A DNA stretch of 64,000 nt, from positions 1 to 64,000 of the forward strand of contig NZ_LDTE01000041.1 of assembly GCF_001476905.1 (NCBI RefSeq), in the 5' to 3' direction. Under the pieces are notes generated by a model. That model had not been told where the DNA came from. It did not search any database and was given only the letters and a program-made list of their open reading frames with translations. How positions within the stretch are numbered: position 1 is the stretch's first letter; each line of letters begins with the position of its first letter. Source of the DNA: Sphingomonas sanguinis. Lineage in GTDB: Bacteria > Pseudomonadota > Alphaproteobacteria > Sphingomonadales > Sphingomonadaceae. Shown here piece by piece: positions 24,688-33,506 of this stretch. The position numbers were made by a program, and so were the translations under genes.

Positions 24688-26367
24688 ATGGGAATTCGTG
24701 TCGCCGCCGGGCGGGCGCTGGCCGCCGCTGCGTTCTGTGCCACGCCGCTATTCGCGCAGCAGACAAGGCCCGTCACCATTACCGTCGATGCCGGGCGCAC
24801 CACCGGAACATTGCCGCCGGTCTGGCGCTTCTTCGGCGCGGACGAGCCGAACTATGCGACGATGAAGGACGGGCGCAAGCTGCTGCTCGAACTCGGGAAG
24901 CTGCGGCCGGGCGGCGTCTATTTCCGAGCGCACAACCTGCTCAACACCGGCGACGGCACATCCGCTTTCAAATGGGGCAGCACCAACGTCTACACTGAGA
25001 CGAAGGACGGCAAGCCCGTCTATGACTGGACGGGCGTCGACCGGATCATCGACACCTATCTGGCGCGCGGCGTGCGGCCCTATCTCCAGATCGGCTTCAT
25101 GCCAGAGGCTTTGTCGACCGCGCCGCCGGGCACGCCGTACCAGCACAGCTGGCGGCCGGGCTTCGACTATGACGCGATCATCTCGGGTTGGGCCTATCCG
25201 CCCAAGGATTACGACAAGTGGCGCGAGCTGGTCTATCAATGGACCCGCCACAATGTCGAACGCTATGGCCGCGCCGAGGTCGAACGCTGGTATTTCGAGG
25301 TGTGGAACGAGGCGAACGGCGCCTATTGGAAGGCCTCGCCCGAAGAATTCTACAAGCTTCACGATTATGCCGTCGACGGCGTGCGCCGCGCCTTGCCCAC
25401 CGCGCGGGTCGGCGGGCCGGATTCGGCGGGGGCGGGCGGCGCCTTCATGGACGGCTTCCTGCGCCATGTGACCAGCGGCACCAACTACGCCACCGGCCAG
25501 ACCGGTACGCCGACCGACTTCCTCGCCTTCCATGCCAAGGGGCAGCCGAGCTTCGTCGATGGCCATGTCCGCATGGGCATCGCGACCCAGCTGAAGGAGG
25601 TTGATCGCGGCTTCGTGAAGGCGACCGCGATCCCCGCGCTCGCCACCAAGCCGGTGGTCATCGGCGAAAGCGATCCCGAAGGGTGCGCGGCCTGTCCCGG
25701 GCCTGAAAACGCCTATCGCAACGGCACCATGTACTCCAGCTACACGGCGGCGAGCTTCGCGCGGATCTGGGAACTGGCGGAGCGGCGGCATGTCAATCTG
25801 GAAGGCGTGCTGTCCTGGTCCTTCGAGTTCGAGAACCAGCCCTGGTTTGCGGGTTATCGGCAATTGGCGAGCAACGGCGTGCCCTCGGCGGTGCTCAACG
25901 TCTTTCGCCTGTTCGCCCAGCTTGGTCCCGACCGGCTGGCCGCGGTCAGCGATGCGCAGGTGCCGCTTGACATCGCGATGACGCAAGGGGTGCGGGGGGC
26001 CGCAGACATCGGCACCATCGCGACCCGGATGGCGGACGGACGCGTTGCGATCCTGGTCTGGCATTATCATGACGACGATGTGCCCGGCCCGGCGGCGGCG
26101 ATCCAACTGTCGGTGGCCGGGTGGAAGGGCACTGTGCCGTCTTCGGCCAGGCTCTGGCGGGTCGATGGCGATCACGCCAATGCCTATGCCGCCTGGAAAG
26201 CGATGGGCGCGCCGCAATCCCCCGACCAGACGCAATATGCCGCACTGGAAAAGTCGGCGGAGATGCACCCCGAGACGTTGAACCTGACGCCAAAGGGAAG
26301 GGCCGTGACGGGAACGCTCGTCCTGCCGCGCCAGGGCGTGGCGCTGGTCGTGCTCGGCGGGCGTTGA
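24688..26367 (+). CDS. GH39 glycoside hydrolase (beta-xylosidase-like), exported
   Basis: 559 aa. Signal peptide MGIRVAAGRALAAAAFC...LFA, cleavage before QQ. The GH39 barrel shows VWRFFGADEPNYA, YDWTGVDRIIDTYLARGVRPYLQIGFMPEAL, the acid/base site FEVWNEANGAYW and the nucleophile site KPVVIGESDPEG. A beta-sandwich follows. GH39 xylosidases cleave beta-1,4-xylo-oligomers. ATG 24688 has GGGAGG seven bases upstream, better than the in-frame ATG 24661. Not in the LacI operon but adjacent and functionally consistent with it. Confidence 0.88.
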   Translation: MGIRVAAGRALAAAAFCATPLFAQQTRPVTITVDAGRTTGTLPPVWRFFGADEPNYATMKDGRKLLLELGKLRPGGVYFRAHNLLNTGDGTSAFKWGSTNVYTETKDGKPVYDWTGVDRIIDTYLARGVRPYLQIGFMPEALSTAPPGTPYQHSWRPGFDYDAIISGWAYPPKDYDKWRELVYQWTRHNVERYGRAEVERWYFEVWNEANGAYWKASPEEFYKLHDYAVDGVRRALPTARVGGPDSAGAGGAFMDGFLRHVTSGTNYATGQTGTPTDFLAFHAKGQPSFVDGHVRMGIATQLKEVDRGFVKATAIPALATKPVVIGESDPEGCAACPGPENAYRNGTMYSSYTAASFARIWELAERRHVNLEGVLSWSFEFENQPWFAGYRQLASNGVPSAVLNVFRLFAQLGPDRLAAVSDAQVPLDIAMTQGVRGAADIGTIATRMADGRVAILVWHYHDDDVPGPAAAIQLSVAGWKGTVPSSARLWRVDGDHANAYAAWKAMGAPQSPDQTQYAALEKSAEMHPETLNLTPKGRAVTGTLVLPRQGVALVVLGGR

Positions 26368-26429
26368 CCCGCGCGAGTTGATCGCGACGCTCGCCTTGCG
26401 TTAGCGCGTGCCCGGGAAATGGGGGGGGC

Positions 26430-26839
26430 ATGGCGTTTTCGTCGCTGTTGCTGATCGTCGGCGCGTCGTTCATCCACGCGACGTGGAACCTGCTCGCCAA
26501 GCGTGCGGCGGCGGTCGGGCCGGTCTTCGTCTTCGCCTATAATCTCATCTCGGTCATCGGCTTGCACCCTGGGTGCTGTACCAATTGTCGCGGGGCAGCA
26601 TCGGCTGGACGGCGACCGGCGTGGGTTTCGTACGGCTCAGTGGGCTGCTCCACCTCTGTTACAGCCTGTGTCTCCAGCGGGGTTATCCGGTCGCCGACCT
26701 GTCGATCGTCGATCCGGTCGCGCGCGGCACGTGGCCGATGCTGTCGACGATCGGCGTGCTGTTGATCGTGGGTGAGATGCCGACCGCGCGCGGGCTGCTG
26801 GGGCTGATCGCGGGAGTCATCGCGCTGGCCGGGGCCTGA
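26430..26839 (+). pseudogene. EamA/DMT-family transporter, frameshifted and truncated
   Basis: Starts ATG 26430 (SLLLIVGASFIHATWNLLAKR, VFVFAYNLISVIGL), typical of EamA helix 1-2. At about 26561-26566 the reading moves to another frame and continues APWVLYQLSRGSIGW, LLHLCYSLCLQRGYPVADLSIVDPVARGTWP and GVLLIVGEMPTARGLLGLI, helices 3-5 of the same family. One missing base restores the frame. The reading then stops at 26839 after the first EamA repeat (about 5 of the usual 10 TM); no second half is found downstream. A decayed gene or, for the frameshift, a possible sequencing error. Confidence 0.75.
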
Positions 26840-27187
26840 GAGCCGGTCAGGGACGCCCCGCCCAATCCGTAGTGACACTAGCTTGAGCGGGGCGTCGAGG
26901 ACGCGCGGAAGCTCGACCTCGCGGGCTCCGTACCCTGCTTTGCGACAAAAGGCTCCGTTTATCTGACGCACCGCACCATTTTTGACCGGAAACGCGACGG
27001 ACCGAGGACCCGGTGTCACGTAAATGACGCCAAAACGTCATCAAAGTTTCTCCTAAACTGCATCTTGGCGTCATTTGAGCCGCCTAACGCCCGGTTCGGG
27101 ATCGACAGGGGGACTCTTCGGAGTCGGTCGATCATCGGGCGGCCCTTCGCCCGATATGGCAACGATAAGATCGGGAGTTTTTCGGCG
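26840..27187. other. Upstream region of the lipoprotein gene
   Basis: About 350 bases without a gene. The left half is featureless. 27013-27078 carries an 11-bp-periodic array of TGTCA-like heptamers, listed separately. From there to ATG 27188 is an untranslated leader of about 110 bases with no clear riboswitch or attenuator. Confidence 0.5.
27013..27078 (+). promoter_or_regulatory. Pho-box-like tandem array
   Basis: Six heptamers spaced every 11 bases: GTGTCAC, ATGACGC, ACGTCAT, GTTTCTC, ACTGCAT, GCGTCAT, separated by four-base mostly A/T-rich spacers (GTAA, CAAA, CAAA, CTAA, CTTG, TTGA). The 7+4 periodicity and TGTCA/GTCAT cores match the architecture of PhoB binding sites, although individual units are degenerate. 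It lies 110 bases upstream of the lipoprotein start. PhoB control is inference. Confidence 0.45.
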
Positions 27188-28834
27188 ATGGCGAGCATCA
27201 AGCGCTTCGGCCTCATTCTCATGACCAGCTCGGCCTGTGCGGCCCTTTCCGCGTGTGGTGGTGCCGACAGCGTCGCGTCGCCGGGCGCAGGCAGCGTGGT
27301 GATCGTGCAGCCCCAGCCGACGCCGACCCCGTCGCCCACGCCCAGCCCGACCGCCAACATCACCCCCGCGCAGTTCGCCGCCGTGACGACCGTCAACGGC
27401 GTGTCGATCACTGCTGACGAGCAGCTGGCGATCGTGAACGCCGGGTCCAACAACAATGTCAACGGCACCGGTGCCGCGCTGAACGGCATCTATCCGACCA
27501 GCAGCACCTCGCTGGTGACCGCTGCCGATCCATCGATCATCAACGGCTTCTTCACCTCGACCAACTATGTCGGCGCGCTGAACGGTCCGTCGGATACCGC
27601 GTTCCAGGGCTGGACCTGCAACTCGACCTCGGCCGAATTCGGCGGCTCGGGCGCACGCTGCACCGCGGTTCCGTCGATCGGCACCTATTCGGCATCGACC
27701 TCGGTCTGCCCGACCGGCACCATCGATGACGGCACCGTCACGCCGAGCGGTGCGTCGGCACCCTCCTATCGCTTTTGCCGCATCGACAACACTGTCACGA
27801 CCACCAAGGACGTGACACTGCCGAAGATCGCCGGTGTCGTGTACCGCCTGCGCGGCCAGACCGAAGTCGGCTCCGACCTGGGTTCGACCGGCGGCGCGGG
27901 TGTCACGCTGACCATCGCGCCGGGCGTCGTGATCGCGGCGGACTCGTCGGAGGCGACCAACGACCTGCTGCTCGTCAATCGCGGCTCGAAGATCTCGGCG
28001 GCTGGCACGCGCGACGCGCCGATCATCTTCACCTCGCAGCAGAATCTGGTCAACAACGGCGTGTCCGACGCGACCCAGGGCCAGTGGGGCGGTATCATCC
28101 TGCTCGGCCGCGCGCCGACCGCCGTCTGCGCCACCGGCACCGGCCCGAACAATGCGGGCGGCACCTCGACCACCTGCCAGCAGGCCATCGAGGGCGTGAC
28201 CGGCCGCTTCTATGGCGGTGCGAACCAGGCCGACTCGTCGGGCCAGATGTCCTATGTCCAGATCCGCTATTCGGGTATCGCCATCTCGGACGGCAACGAG
28301 CTGCAGGGCCTGACGCTGGGCGGCACCGGTTCGGGCACGGTCCTGGATCACATCCAAAGCCACAACTCGGCCGATGACGGCATCGAGATCTTCGGCGGCA
28401 CCACCAACCTGAAATATATCGCGATCACCGGTGCCGACGATGACGGCTTCGACATCGACAACGGCTATCGCGGCTTCATGCAGTTCCTGATCGCGGCGCA
28501 GCGCACGCTGGGCGCGACCGCCGACAGCTTCTCGACCGAAATCGACTCGAACAATGCCGAGGACCTGCTGCCGCGCACCTTCGGCCGCTATGCCAACTTC
28601 ACCTTCGTGCAGACCGCCAACGCCCCGGCGGCGATCCGTCTGCGCGGTGGTGCGGACATGACCTTCATCAACGGCATCGTGAAGTCGACCCAGTCGGGCG
28701 TGGCTTGCGTCAACCTGATCGCCGGTGCCGGCACCGGTGCGGACCGCACCACGATCCGCGCCGCCAATGCCGACCTGCAGGATCAGGGGCCGCCGGTCTT
28801 CACCTCGGTCTATTTCAGCTGCAACGGCCGCTAA
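27188..28834 (+). CDS. Surface lipoprotein with beta-helix fold, TonB-receptor partner
   Basis: 548 aa. Lipoprotein signal with lipobox LSAC (FGLILMTSSACAALSAC); the residues after Cys are GAD and then a PTPTPSPTPSPT linker. The mature protein is rich in Gly, Thr, Ser and Asn with right-handed-beta-helix-like turns (VTLTIAPGVVIAAD, APIIFTSQQNLVNN, MSYVQIRYSGIAISDGNELQGLTLGG, KYIAITGADDDGFDIDNG). Four to six Cys may pair. ATG 27188 is set by the lipobox. A TonB-dependent receptor gene follows after 108 bases and the type II secretion operon lies nearby, so it may be a secreted or surface-bound ligand collector. Pairing of such proteins with receptors is common in sphingomonads (recalled). Confidence 0.8.
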   Translation: MASIKRFGLILMTSSACAALSACGGADSVASPGAGSVVIVQPQPTPTPSPTPSPTANITPAQFAAVTTVNGVSITADEQLAIVNAGSNNNVNGTGAALNGIYPTSSTSLVTAADPSIINGFFTSTNYVGALNGPSDTAFQGWTCNSTSAEFGGSGARCTAVPSIGTYSASTSVCPTGTIDDGTVTPSGASAPSYRFCRIDNTVTTTKDVTLPKIAGVVYRLRGQTEVGSDLGSTGGAGVTLTIAPGVVIAADSSEATNDLLLVNRGSKISAAGTRDAPIIFTSQQNLVNNGVSDATQGQWGGIILLGRAPTAVCATGTGPNNAGGTSTTCQQAIEGVTGRFYGGANQADSSGQMSYVQIRYSGIAISDGNELQGLTLGGTGSGTVLDHIQSHNSADDGIEIFGGTTNLKYIAITGADDDGFDIDNGYRGFMQFLIAAQRTLGATADSFSTEIDSNNAEDLLPRTFGRYANFTFVQTANAPAAIRLRGGADMTFINGIVKSTQSGVACVNLIAGAGTGADRTTIRAANADLQDQGPPVFTSVYFSCNGR

Positions 28835-28942
28835 GGCCCCGCTGACCATGCGCCCGCTTCTGTCCGGGCGCTCTCGGCAGGCCGGGGTGGCGAATATCGC
28901 CGCCCCGGCTTTCCTCCATATCTGATACGGGAAGACCCGGCC

Positions 28943-31771
28943 ATGCAGCGACGCCTCGCTTATGCCACGCTCCTTCTGCTGACCTCCCAGCTTGTCGCGC
29001 CCGCCCTGCTCGCGCAGACGGCGGGGGCACCGGCAGCCACCAGCACCACCGCGACCAGCCCCGACGGGCAGGCCACGCCACAGAGCCAGACCCCGACCGG
29101 CCAGGACGGCCAGTCGACCGAAGAGCCGGTCGAAATCTCCGCGCCGGGCGTCGATGCCTCGGCCAGCAACGAGATCGTCGTCGTCGGCCGCAACATCCCC
29201 AACACGATCCGCGCCACGCCGCAGATCGTCTCGGTCCTGTCCGCCGCCGATATCGCACGCACGGGCGAGGGCGATATCGCGGGCGCGCTGACCCGCGTCA
29301 CCGGCCTGTCCGTCGTGGGCGGCGGCTTTGTCTATGTCCGGGGTCTGGGCGATCGTTACTCTTCGTCGCTGCTCAACGGTTCGCCGCTGCCCAGCCCGGA
29401 GCCGCTGCGCCGCTCGGTCCCGCTCGACATCTTCCCAACCACCATCGTCGGCTCGGCGCTGGTCCAGAAGACCTATTCGGTGAACTATCCGGGCGAGTTC
29501 GGCGGCGGCGTCATCAACCTGACGACCAAGGCGATCCCCAGCAAGAACTTCATCTCGGGCGGCGTCACGATCGCCGCCGATGACGCGACGACCAGCGAGC
29601 TGGGCTATACCTATGCGGGCGGCGATGCCGACTGGCTGGGCTTCGACGACGGCACGCGCGGCGTGCCGCAGTTCGTGCGCGACGTGCAGGCGGGCAAGGG
29701 TTCGGGCCTGGTGCTCGCCCCCGACGTCGCGCGGCTGTCCAACGCCTCGACCACGCTTCTCCAGCGCAACAATCATCTGCCCGCCAATTGGTCGGGTGAG
29801 CTGTCGGGCGGCTCGGTGTTCGATATCGGCAGCGATCGTCTCGGCGTGATCTCGTCGCTGTCGCTTTCCAATACCTTGCGCACCCGCTCGGCGATCCAGC
29901 AGGACTCGGTGTCGCCCGATGGCACGCTGCGCAACGATTACCGCACGCTGCTGACCGACAACCGCATCGTCGCCAACGCGCTGGTCGGGCTGGGCTATGA
30001 GTTCGGCAACAACACGGTGCGCTGGACCAATGTCTACATCCACGACACGCTGAAGCAGGGTCGCGGATCGGCGGCCGAGGTCTACAACAACGCCAGCGGC
30101 CTGCGTTTCCAGCAGAACACCAACTGGTTCGAGCGTCAGCTGATCGAAAGCCAGCTGGTCGGCGAATTCAAGCTGACCGACGCGCTGAAGTTCGACGCGC
30201 GCGGCGCCTTCGCCAACTCGAAGCGCAATGCGCCCTATGAGCGCCAGTTCGACTATCTCTGCTCCAACCGCACGACGACCGGGCTGCCGATCAGCTATGA
30301 CGGTGCGAACGGCGCGGGCGGGTTCCAGTGCAACGGCGCGTATCAGGTGACGCAGCGCTTCACGCCGTTCGCCTCGATCATCTTTTCGGAATTGAACGAG
30401 AATCTGTGGACCGGCCAGGCCGACCTTTCCTACAAGATCGACAGTGATCGTCCGATCACGCTGAGCACCGGCTATTTCTATCAGGGCACGGACCGCTATT
30501 CGAGCCGTATCCAGTTCAACTACCAGACCAGCGACGGTGCGGGCACCGCGCCGGGCTTCCCCTATAATCTCTATCGCCCGGACTATCTGCTGAGCCCGGA
30601 CGTCATCAACAACGCCTGTCCGCTTCGTGCGGAGCCGAAATGCACGCTCCAGCTGCAATTCTCGACCCAGGCGGGCGCCTATGCCTATGACGCCAAGCTC
30701 GACGTCCATGCGGGCTATGTCCAGGCCGAGGCGGAAGTGTTCGACGGCCTGCGCGCGGTGGCGGGCGTGCGGTATGAGAACGCGATCGAGACGGTGACGC
30801 CGGTGCTCAGCACGGGCACCCGGCTGAAGAACGATTATTTCCTGCCGGCGGGGACGCTGACCTGGAACTTCGCCGCCGATATGCAGCTACGGGCGAGCGG
30901 CGCCAAGACGATCTCGCGCCCGCAGTTCCGCGAACTGGCACCCCAGCAGTTCCGCGACCCGGACTCGGACCGCCTGTTCTTCGGTAACCCGAACCTGCGC
31001 GACAGCGAGCTGTGGAACCTCGAGGCGCGCTACGAATGGTTCTATGCGCGCGACCAGCGCTTCACGCTGGCGGGCTTCTACAAGCGGATCAAGAACCCGA
31101 TCGAGCAGGTCGGCTTCTACACCGGCGCGGACGACCGGTTGCAGACGGGCTTCACCTATCTGCCCTCGGCGACGCTGTACGGTGCCGAAGTCGAGTTGCA
31201 GAAATATGTGCCGCTGGCGGGTCTGGGCGGCGACTTCTTCGCCACGCGCCGCCTCGTCGCGATCGCGAACTACACCTACACCAAGTCGAAGATCAAAGCC
31301 GACGCGACCTGCGTGCCCAACCCGGCGGTGGCGGCGGGTTCGCCCGGCCTGAACGGTTGCGCCTCGGGTTTCGGCCGGGCGCAGCTGCTGTTCCGTGACG
31401 GTGCGCCGCTGACGGGCCAGTCGGACCATCTCGTCAACCTGCAGCTGGGCATTGAGGATACGGCGGCGCTGTCGCAGGTGACGGTGCTGTTCAACTATGC
31501 CAGCAACCGCGTGACCAATCGCGGTCCGTCCTATCTGTCGGGCGACGGTTTCCAGCCCGATATCGTCGAAGTCCCCGGCATCCGTCTCGACATCGTGGCG
31601 CGCCAGGGCTTCGAGCTGATGGGCGGCAAGTTCGAGCTGAAGGCCGAAGCCCGCAACCTGACCCGTACGCGCTACAATGAACGGCAGGATTTCGGGAATG
31701 GCCGGTTCGTCTATCTGAACCGCTATAATCTGGGCCGCGTGTTCTCGCTGGGGCTCAGCACGACCTTCTGA
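28943..31771 (+). CDS. TonB-dependent receptor
   Basis: 942 aa. Signal peptide ending PALLAQ, then a long Thr/Gln/Pro-rich linker and a TonB-box-like NEIVVVGR. The plug domain (TPQIVSVLSAADIARTGEGDIAGALTRVTGLSV, YVRGLGDRYSSSLLNG, FPTTIVGSALVQKTY) and a 22-strand barrel follow, ending in ...GLSTTF with C-terminal Phe, as required for outer-membrane insertion. Cys pairs in extracellular loops (DYLCSNRT...FQCNGAY, NACPLRAEPKC) suggest disulfides. It imports a substrate across the outer membrane using TonB energy; the substrate is unknown. Probably co-transcribed with the lipoprotein; a terminator follows at 31791. Confidence 0.92.
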   Translation: MQRRLAYATLLLLTSQLVAPALLAQTAGAPAATSTTATSPDGQATPQSQTPTGQDGQSTEEPVEISAPGVDASASNEIVVVGRNIPNTIRATPQIVSVLSAADIARTGEGDIAGALTRVTGLSVVGGGFVYVRGLGDRYSSSLLNGSPLPSPEPLRRSVPLDIFPTTIVGSALVQKTYSVNYPGEFGGGVINLTTKAIPSKNFISGGVTIAADDATTSELGYTYAGGDADWLGFDDGTRGVPQFVRDVQAGKGSGLVLAPDVARLSNASTTLLQRNNHLPANWSGELSGGSVFDIGSDRLGVISSLSLSNTLRTRSAIQQDSVSPDGTLRNDYRTLLTDNRIVANALVGLGYEFGNNTVRWTNVYIHDTLKQGRGSAAEVYNNASGLRFQQNTNWFERQLIESQLVGEFKLTDALKFDARGAFANSKRNAPYERQFDYLCSNRTTTGLPISYDGANGAGGFQCNGAYQVTQRFTPFASIIFSELNENLWTGQADLSYKIDSDRPITLSTGYFYQGTDRYSSRIQFNYQTSDGAGTAPGFPYNLYRPDYLLSPDVINNACPLRAEPKCTLQLQFSTQAGAYAYDAKLDVHAGYVQAEAEVFDGLRAVAGVRYENAIETVTPVLSTGTRLKNDYFLPAGTLTWNFAADMQLRASGAKTISRPQFRELAPQQFRDPDSDRLFFGNPNLRDSELWNLEARYEWFYARDQRFTLAGFYKRIKNPIEQVGFYTGADDRLQTGFTYLPSATLYGAEVELQKYVPLAGLGGDFFATRRLVAIANYTYTKSKIKADATCVPNPAVAAGSPGLNGCASGFGRAQLLFRDGAPLTGQSDHLVNLQLGIEDTAALSQVTVLFNYASNRVTNRGPSYLSGDGFQPDIVEVPGIRLDIVARQGFELMGGKFELKAEARNLTRTRYNERQDFGNGRFVYLNRYNLGRVFSLGLSTTF

Positions 31772-31790
31772 TCCGTTTTCAATTTAGAGA

Positions 31791-31829
31791 AAAGGCCGTC
31801 GTCCGGGTGATCCGGGCGTCGGCCTTTTT
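31791..31829 (+). terminator. Rho-independent terminator after TonB receptor
   Basis: A stem of AAAGGCCG-type arms with two mismatches, extended by CCGG, a small loop and a TTTTT run, starting 20 bases past the receptor stop. It can end the lipoprotein-receptor unit and may also serve the convergent dioxygenase gene because the stem is A/T-flanked on both sides. Confidence 0.8.
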
Positions 31830-31886
31830 CCATCAGTGCGGGGCGTGGACGTCGACAGCGCCTAGCCCGAACAAATTTGCGGTTCG

Positions 31887-32570
31887 TCACCCCTGCCAAG
31901 GGCGTTCCCGATACCATTTGGTAATCACGTACTTCACCCCGGCTCGCACCTTCATTGCCTGGTGCAGGGTGGCCGGATTGGTCGAGCCGTCCGCGCGGCG
32001 GTTGCTCCAGGCCACCATCTTGCCGGGTTCGGGCTGGATCAGCTTGTCTACCACCTTGAACCGGGTCGCACCGCCAGCCTCGGGCGTGTTGAGGTACAGC
32101 ATCACCGTCCAGGTCCGATTGCCCGACAGCGCGCAATATTGGTGATAGTCCAGCCCCTTGGGCTCGAAATAATCAGTATGCTGCTTGAATTCCTGCCCCA
32201 CCGCATAGCGTTGGCCCTGGATCGGCTCGCCATATTCTGGGGACAGGCCGGTCAGCATCGCGATGCGGCGTTCGGTCTCGATTACTGCCGGATCGTCGGC
32301 GGGCAGGTCGCCGGTCTCGCTGGTGCGATAGGCGGCATCGCCATTGGAATCGGCGATGGTCGACGGGCGGCGGACCGCATCGATCCGCCTCATCAGCGCG
32401 GTGCAGATTTCGGGCGTCAGCACGTCGCGCTTTACGAACAGTGTCAGCTTGGGGCTGGGCAGTCGCTGCACGCCGGGCGTTGCGCTCAATCGAGTGATGA
32501 TCGGCGTCGGATCAAGGCCATTGCCCAAAGTCGGCGGGGCGTCGGGGAAGGTGTTCATCGCGATATCCAT
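31887..32570 (-). CDS. 2OG-Fe(II) oxygenase, prolyl-4-hydroxylase-like
   Basis: 227 aa. The double-stranded beta-helix of the P4H-alpha group is recognised from FKQHTDYF (H-x-D iron ligands), YLNTPEAGGATRF, and the distal LHQAMKV...KYVITKWYRE with His ligand and the Lys that binds 2-oxoglutarate. It hydroxylates a protein or small molecule using O2. ATG 32570 is chosen; GTG 32588 and ATG 32558 are in frame. Convergent with the receptor gene and divergent from gspC. A link to the receptor or to secreted substrates is possible but unsupported. Confidence 0.85.
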   Translation of the reverse strand: MDIAMNTFPDAPPTLGNGLDPTPIITRLSATPGVQRLPSPKLTLFVKRDVLTPEICTALMRRIDAVRRPSTIADSNGDAAYRTSETGDLPADDPAVIETERRIAMLTGLSPEYGEPIQGQRYAVGQEFKQHTDYFEPKGLDYHQYCALSGNRTWTVMLYLNTPEAGGATRFKVVDKLIQPEPGKMVAWSNRRADGSTNPATLHQAMKVRAGVKYVITKWYRERPWQG

Positions 32571-32663
32571 GTGAAACCTGTATGACACCCATGTTTCGGG
32601 GCTTTGACGCAGGGCTGTAACATGCCATGCCTAGACGCTGAACATGCGGACGGGGTGGGTTTC

Positions 32664-33506
32664 ATGCGGTTGAGGCTCGACGCGCGCGGACGTCGCTGGT
32701 TGCGACGGCTGCCGGTCGTGAATGTCTATTCGGTGGCCGAACTGGCGCTGATGGCGGTCCTCGCCGTTCAGGGCGCACGGCTGCTATGGGTGATCGTCAC
32801 GCCCGTTGCGCCGCTGGGCGAGTGGCGGCCGCTGGCCCCCGCTATCGCCGGATCGCCCGCCGCCATCCTCGAAGGGTTCGATCCCTTTTTCCGTTTGCAG
32901 GGACAACAGGGCGCACCCGCCGCGGTGACCAACCTGCAACTCACTCTGTTCGGCACGCGGATCGACGAGGCGTCGGGGCGCGGCTCGGCGATCCTGGCCG
33001 GGCCGGACGGTGTGCAGCGCTCGGTGTCGGTGGGCGAGGAAATCCAGCCCGGCGTGCGGTTGAAGGCGGTTGCCTTCGACCATATCACCATCGATCGCGG
33101 CGGCGCGACCGAGGACCTGTATCTCGATCAATCCGATGCCCCTCCCGCGCCCGCCGGCGTTTCGGCACAGGGCGGTCAGCCTGCGCCGATGCCCGGATCG
33201 GTGCCGCCGCAAGGGGGCGTTCCTATCGCGCAGTTGCGCACCGATATCGGCTTCATCCCCCGTCTCGACGGCGGGCGTGTGTCGGGCCTCGTCGTCCGGC
33301 CGCAGGGCTCGGGCGCGGCGTTCCGGGCGGCGGGGCTGCGCGAGGGCGATATCGTCACCGCGCTCGGTGGCCGCCCGGTGACGGGCCCGGGCGACCTTGA
33401 CCGTCTGGCGGCGGATTTCGCACAGGGCGGTTCTCTTTCCATCACGGTCGAGCGGGGCGATCAGACGCTGCCGCTCGCCCTTCAGATTGCGGCACCACGG
33501 CCATGA
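32664..33506 (+). CDS. gspC: Type II secretion protein GspC
   Basis: 280 aa. A short basic cytoplasmic N-terminus, one TM helix (YSVAELALMAVLAVQGARLLWVI), a periplasmic HR domain (LQLTLFGTRIDEASGRGSAIL, SVSVGEEIQPGVRLKAV), a Pro/Gly-rich linker and a C-terminal PDZ domain (GLVVRPQGSGAAFRAAGLREGDIV). GspC links the inner-membrane platform to the GspD secretin and helps select substrates. First gene of the gsp operon; its stop overlaps gspD by four bases. ATG 32664 is preferred because the basic N-terminus starts there; in-frame upstream ATGs exist. Confidence 0.9.
   Translation: MRLRLDARGRRWLRRLPVVNVYSVAELALMAVLAVQGARLLWVIVTPVAPLGEWRPLAPAIAGSPAAILEGFDPFFRLQGQQGAPAAVTNLQLTLFGTRIDEASGRGSAILAGPDGVQRSVSVGEEIQPGVRLKAVAFDHITIDRGGATEDLYLDQSDAPPAPAGVSAQGGQPAPMPGSVPPQGGVPIAQLRTDIGFIPRLDGGRVSGLVVRPQGSGAAFRAAGLREGDIVTALGGRPVTGPGDLDRLAADFAQGGSLSITVERGDQTLPLALQIAAPRP

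Noticed and set aside
27071-30709. 1212-aa minus-strand open frame
   Set aside because: Antisense to the lipoprotein and TonB receptor; a by-product of high GC with few stops. The plus-strand proteins carry signal peptides and domain motifs.
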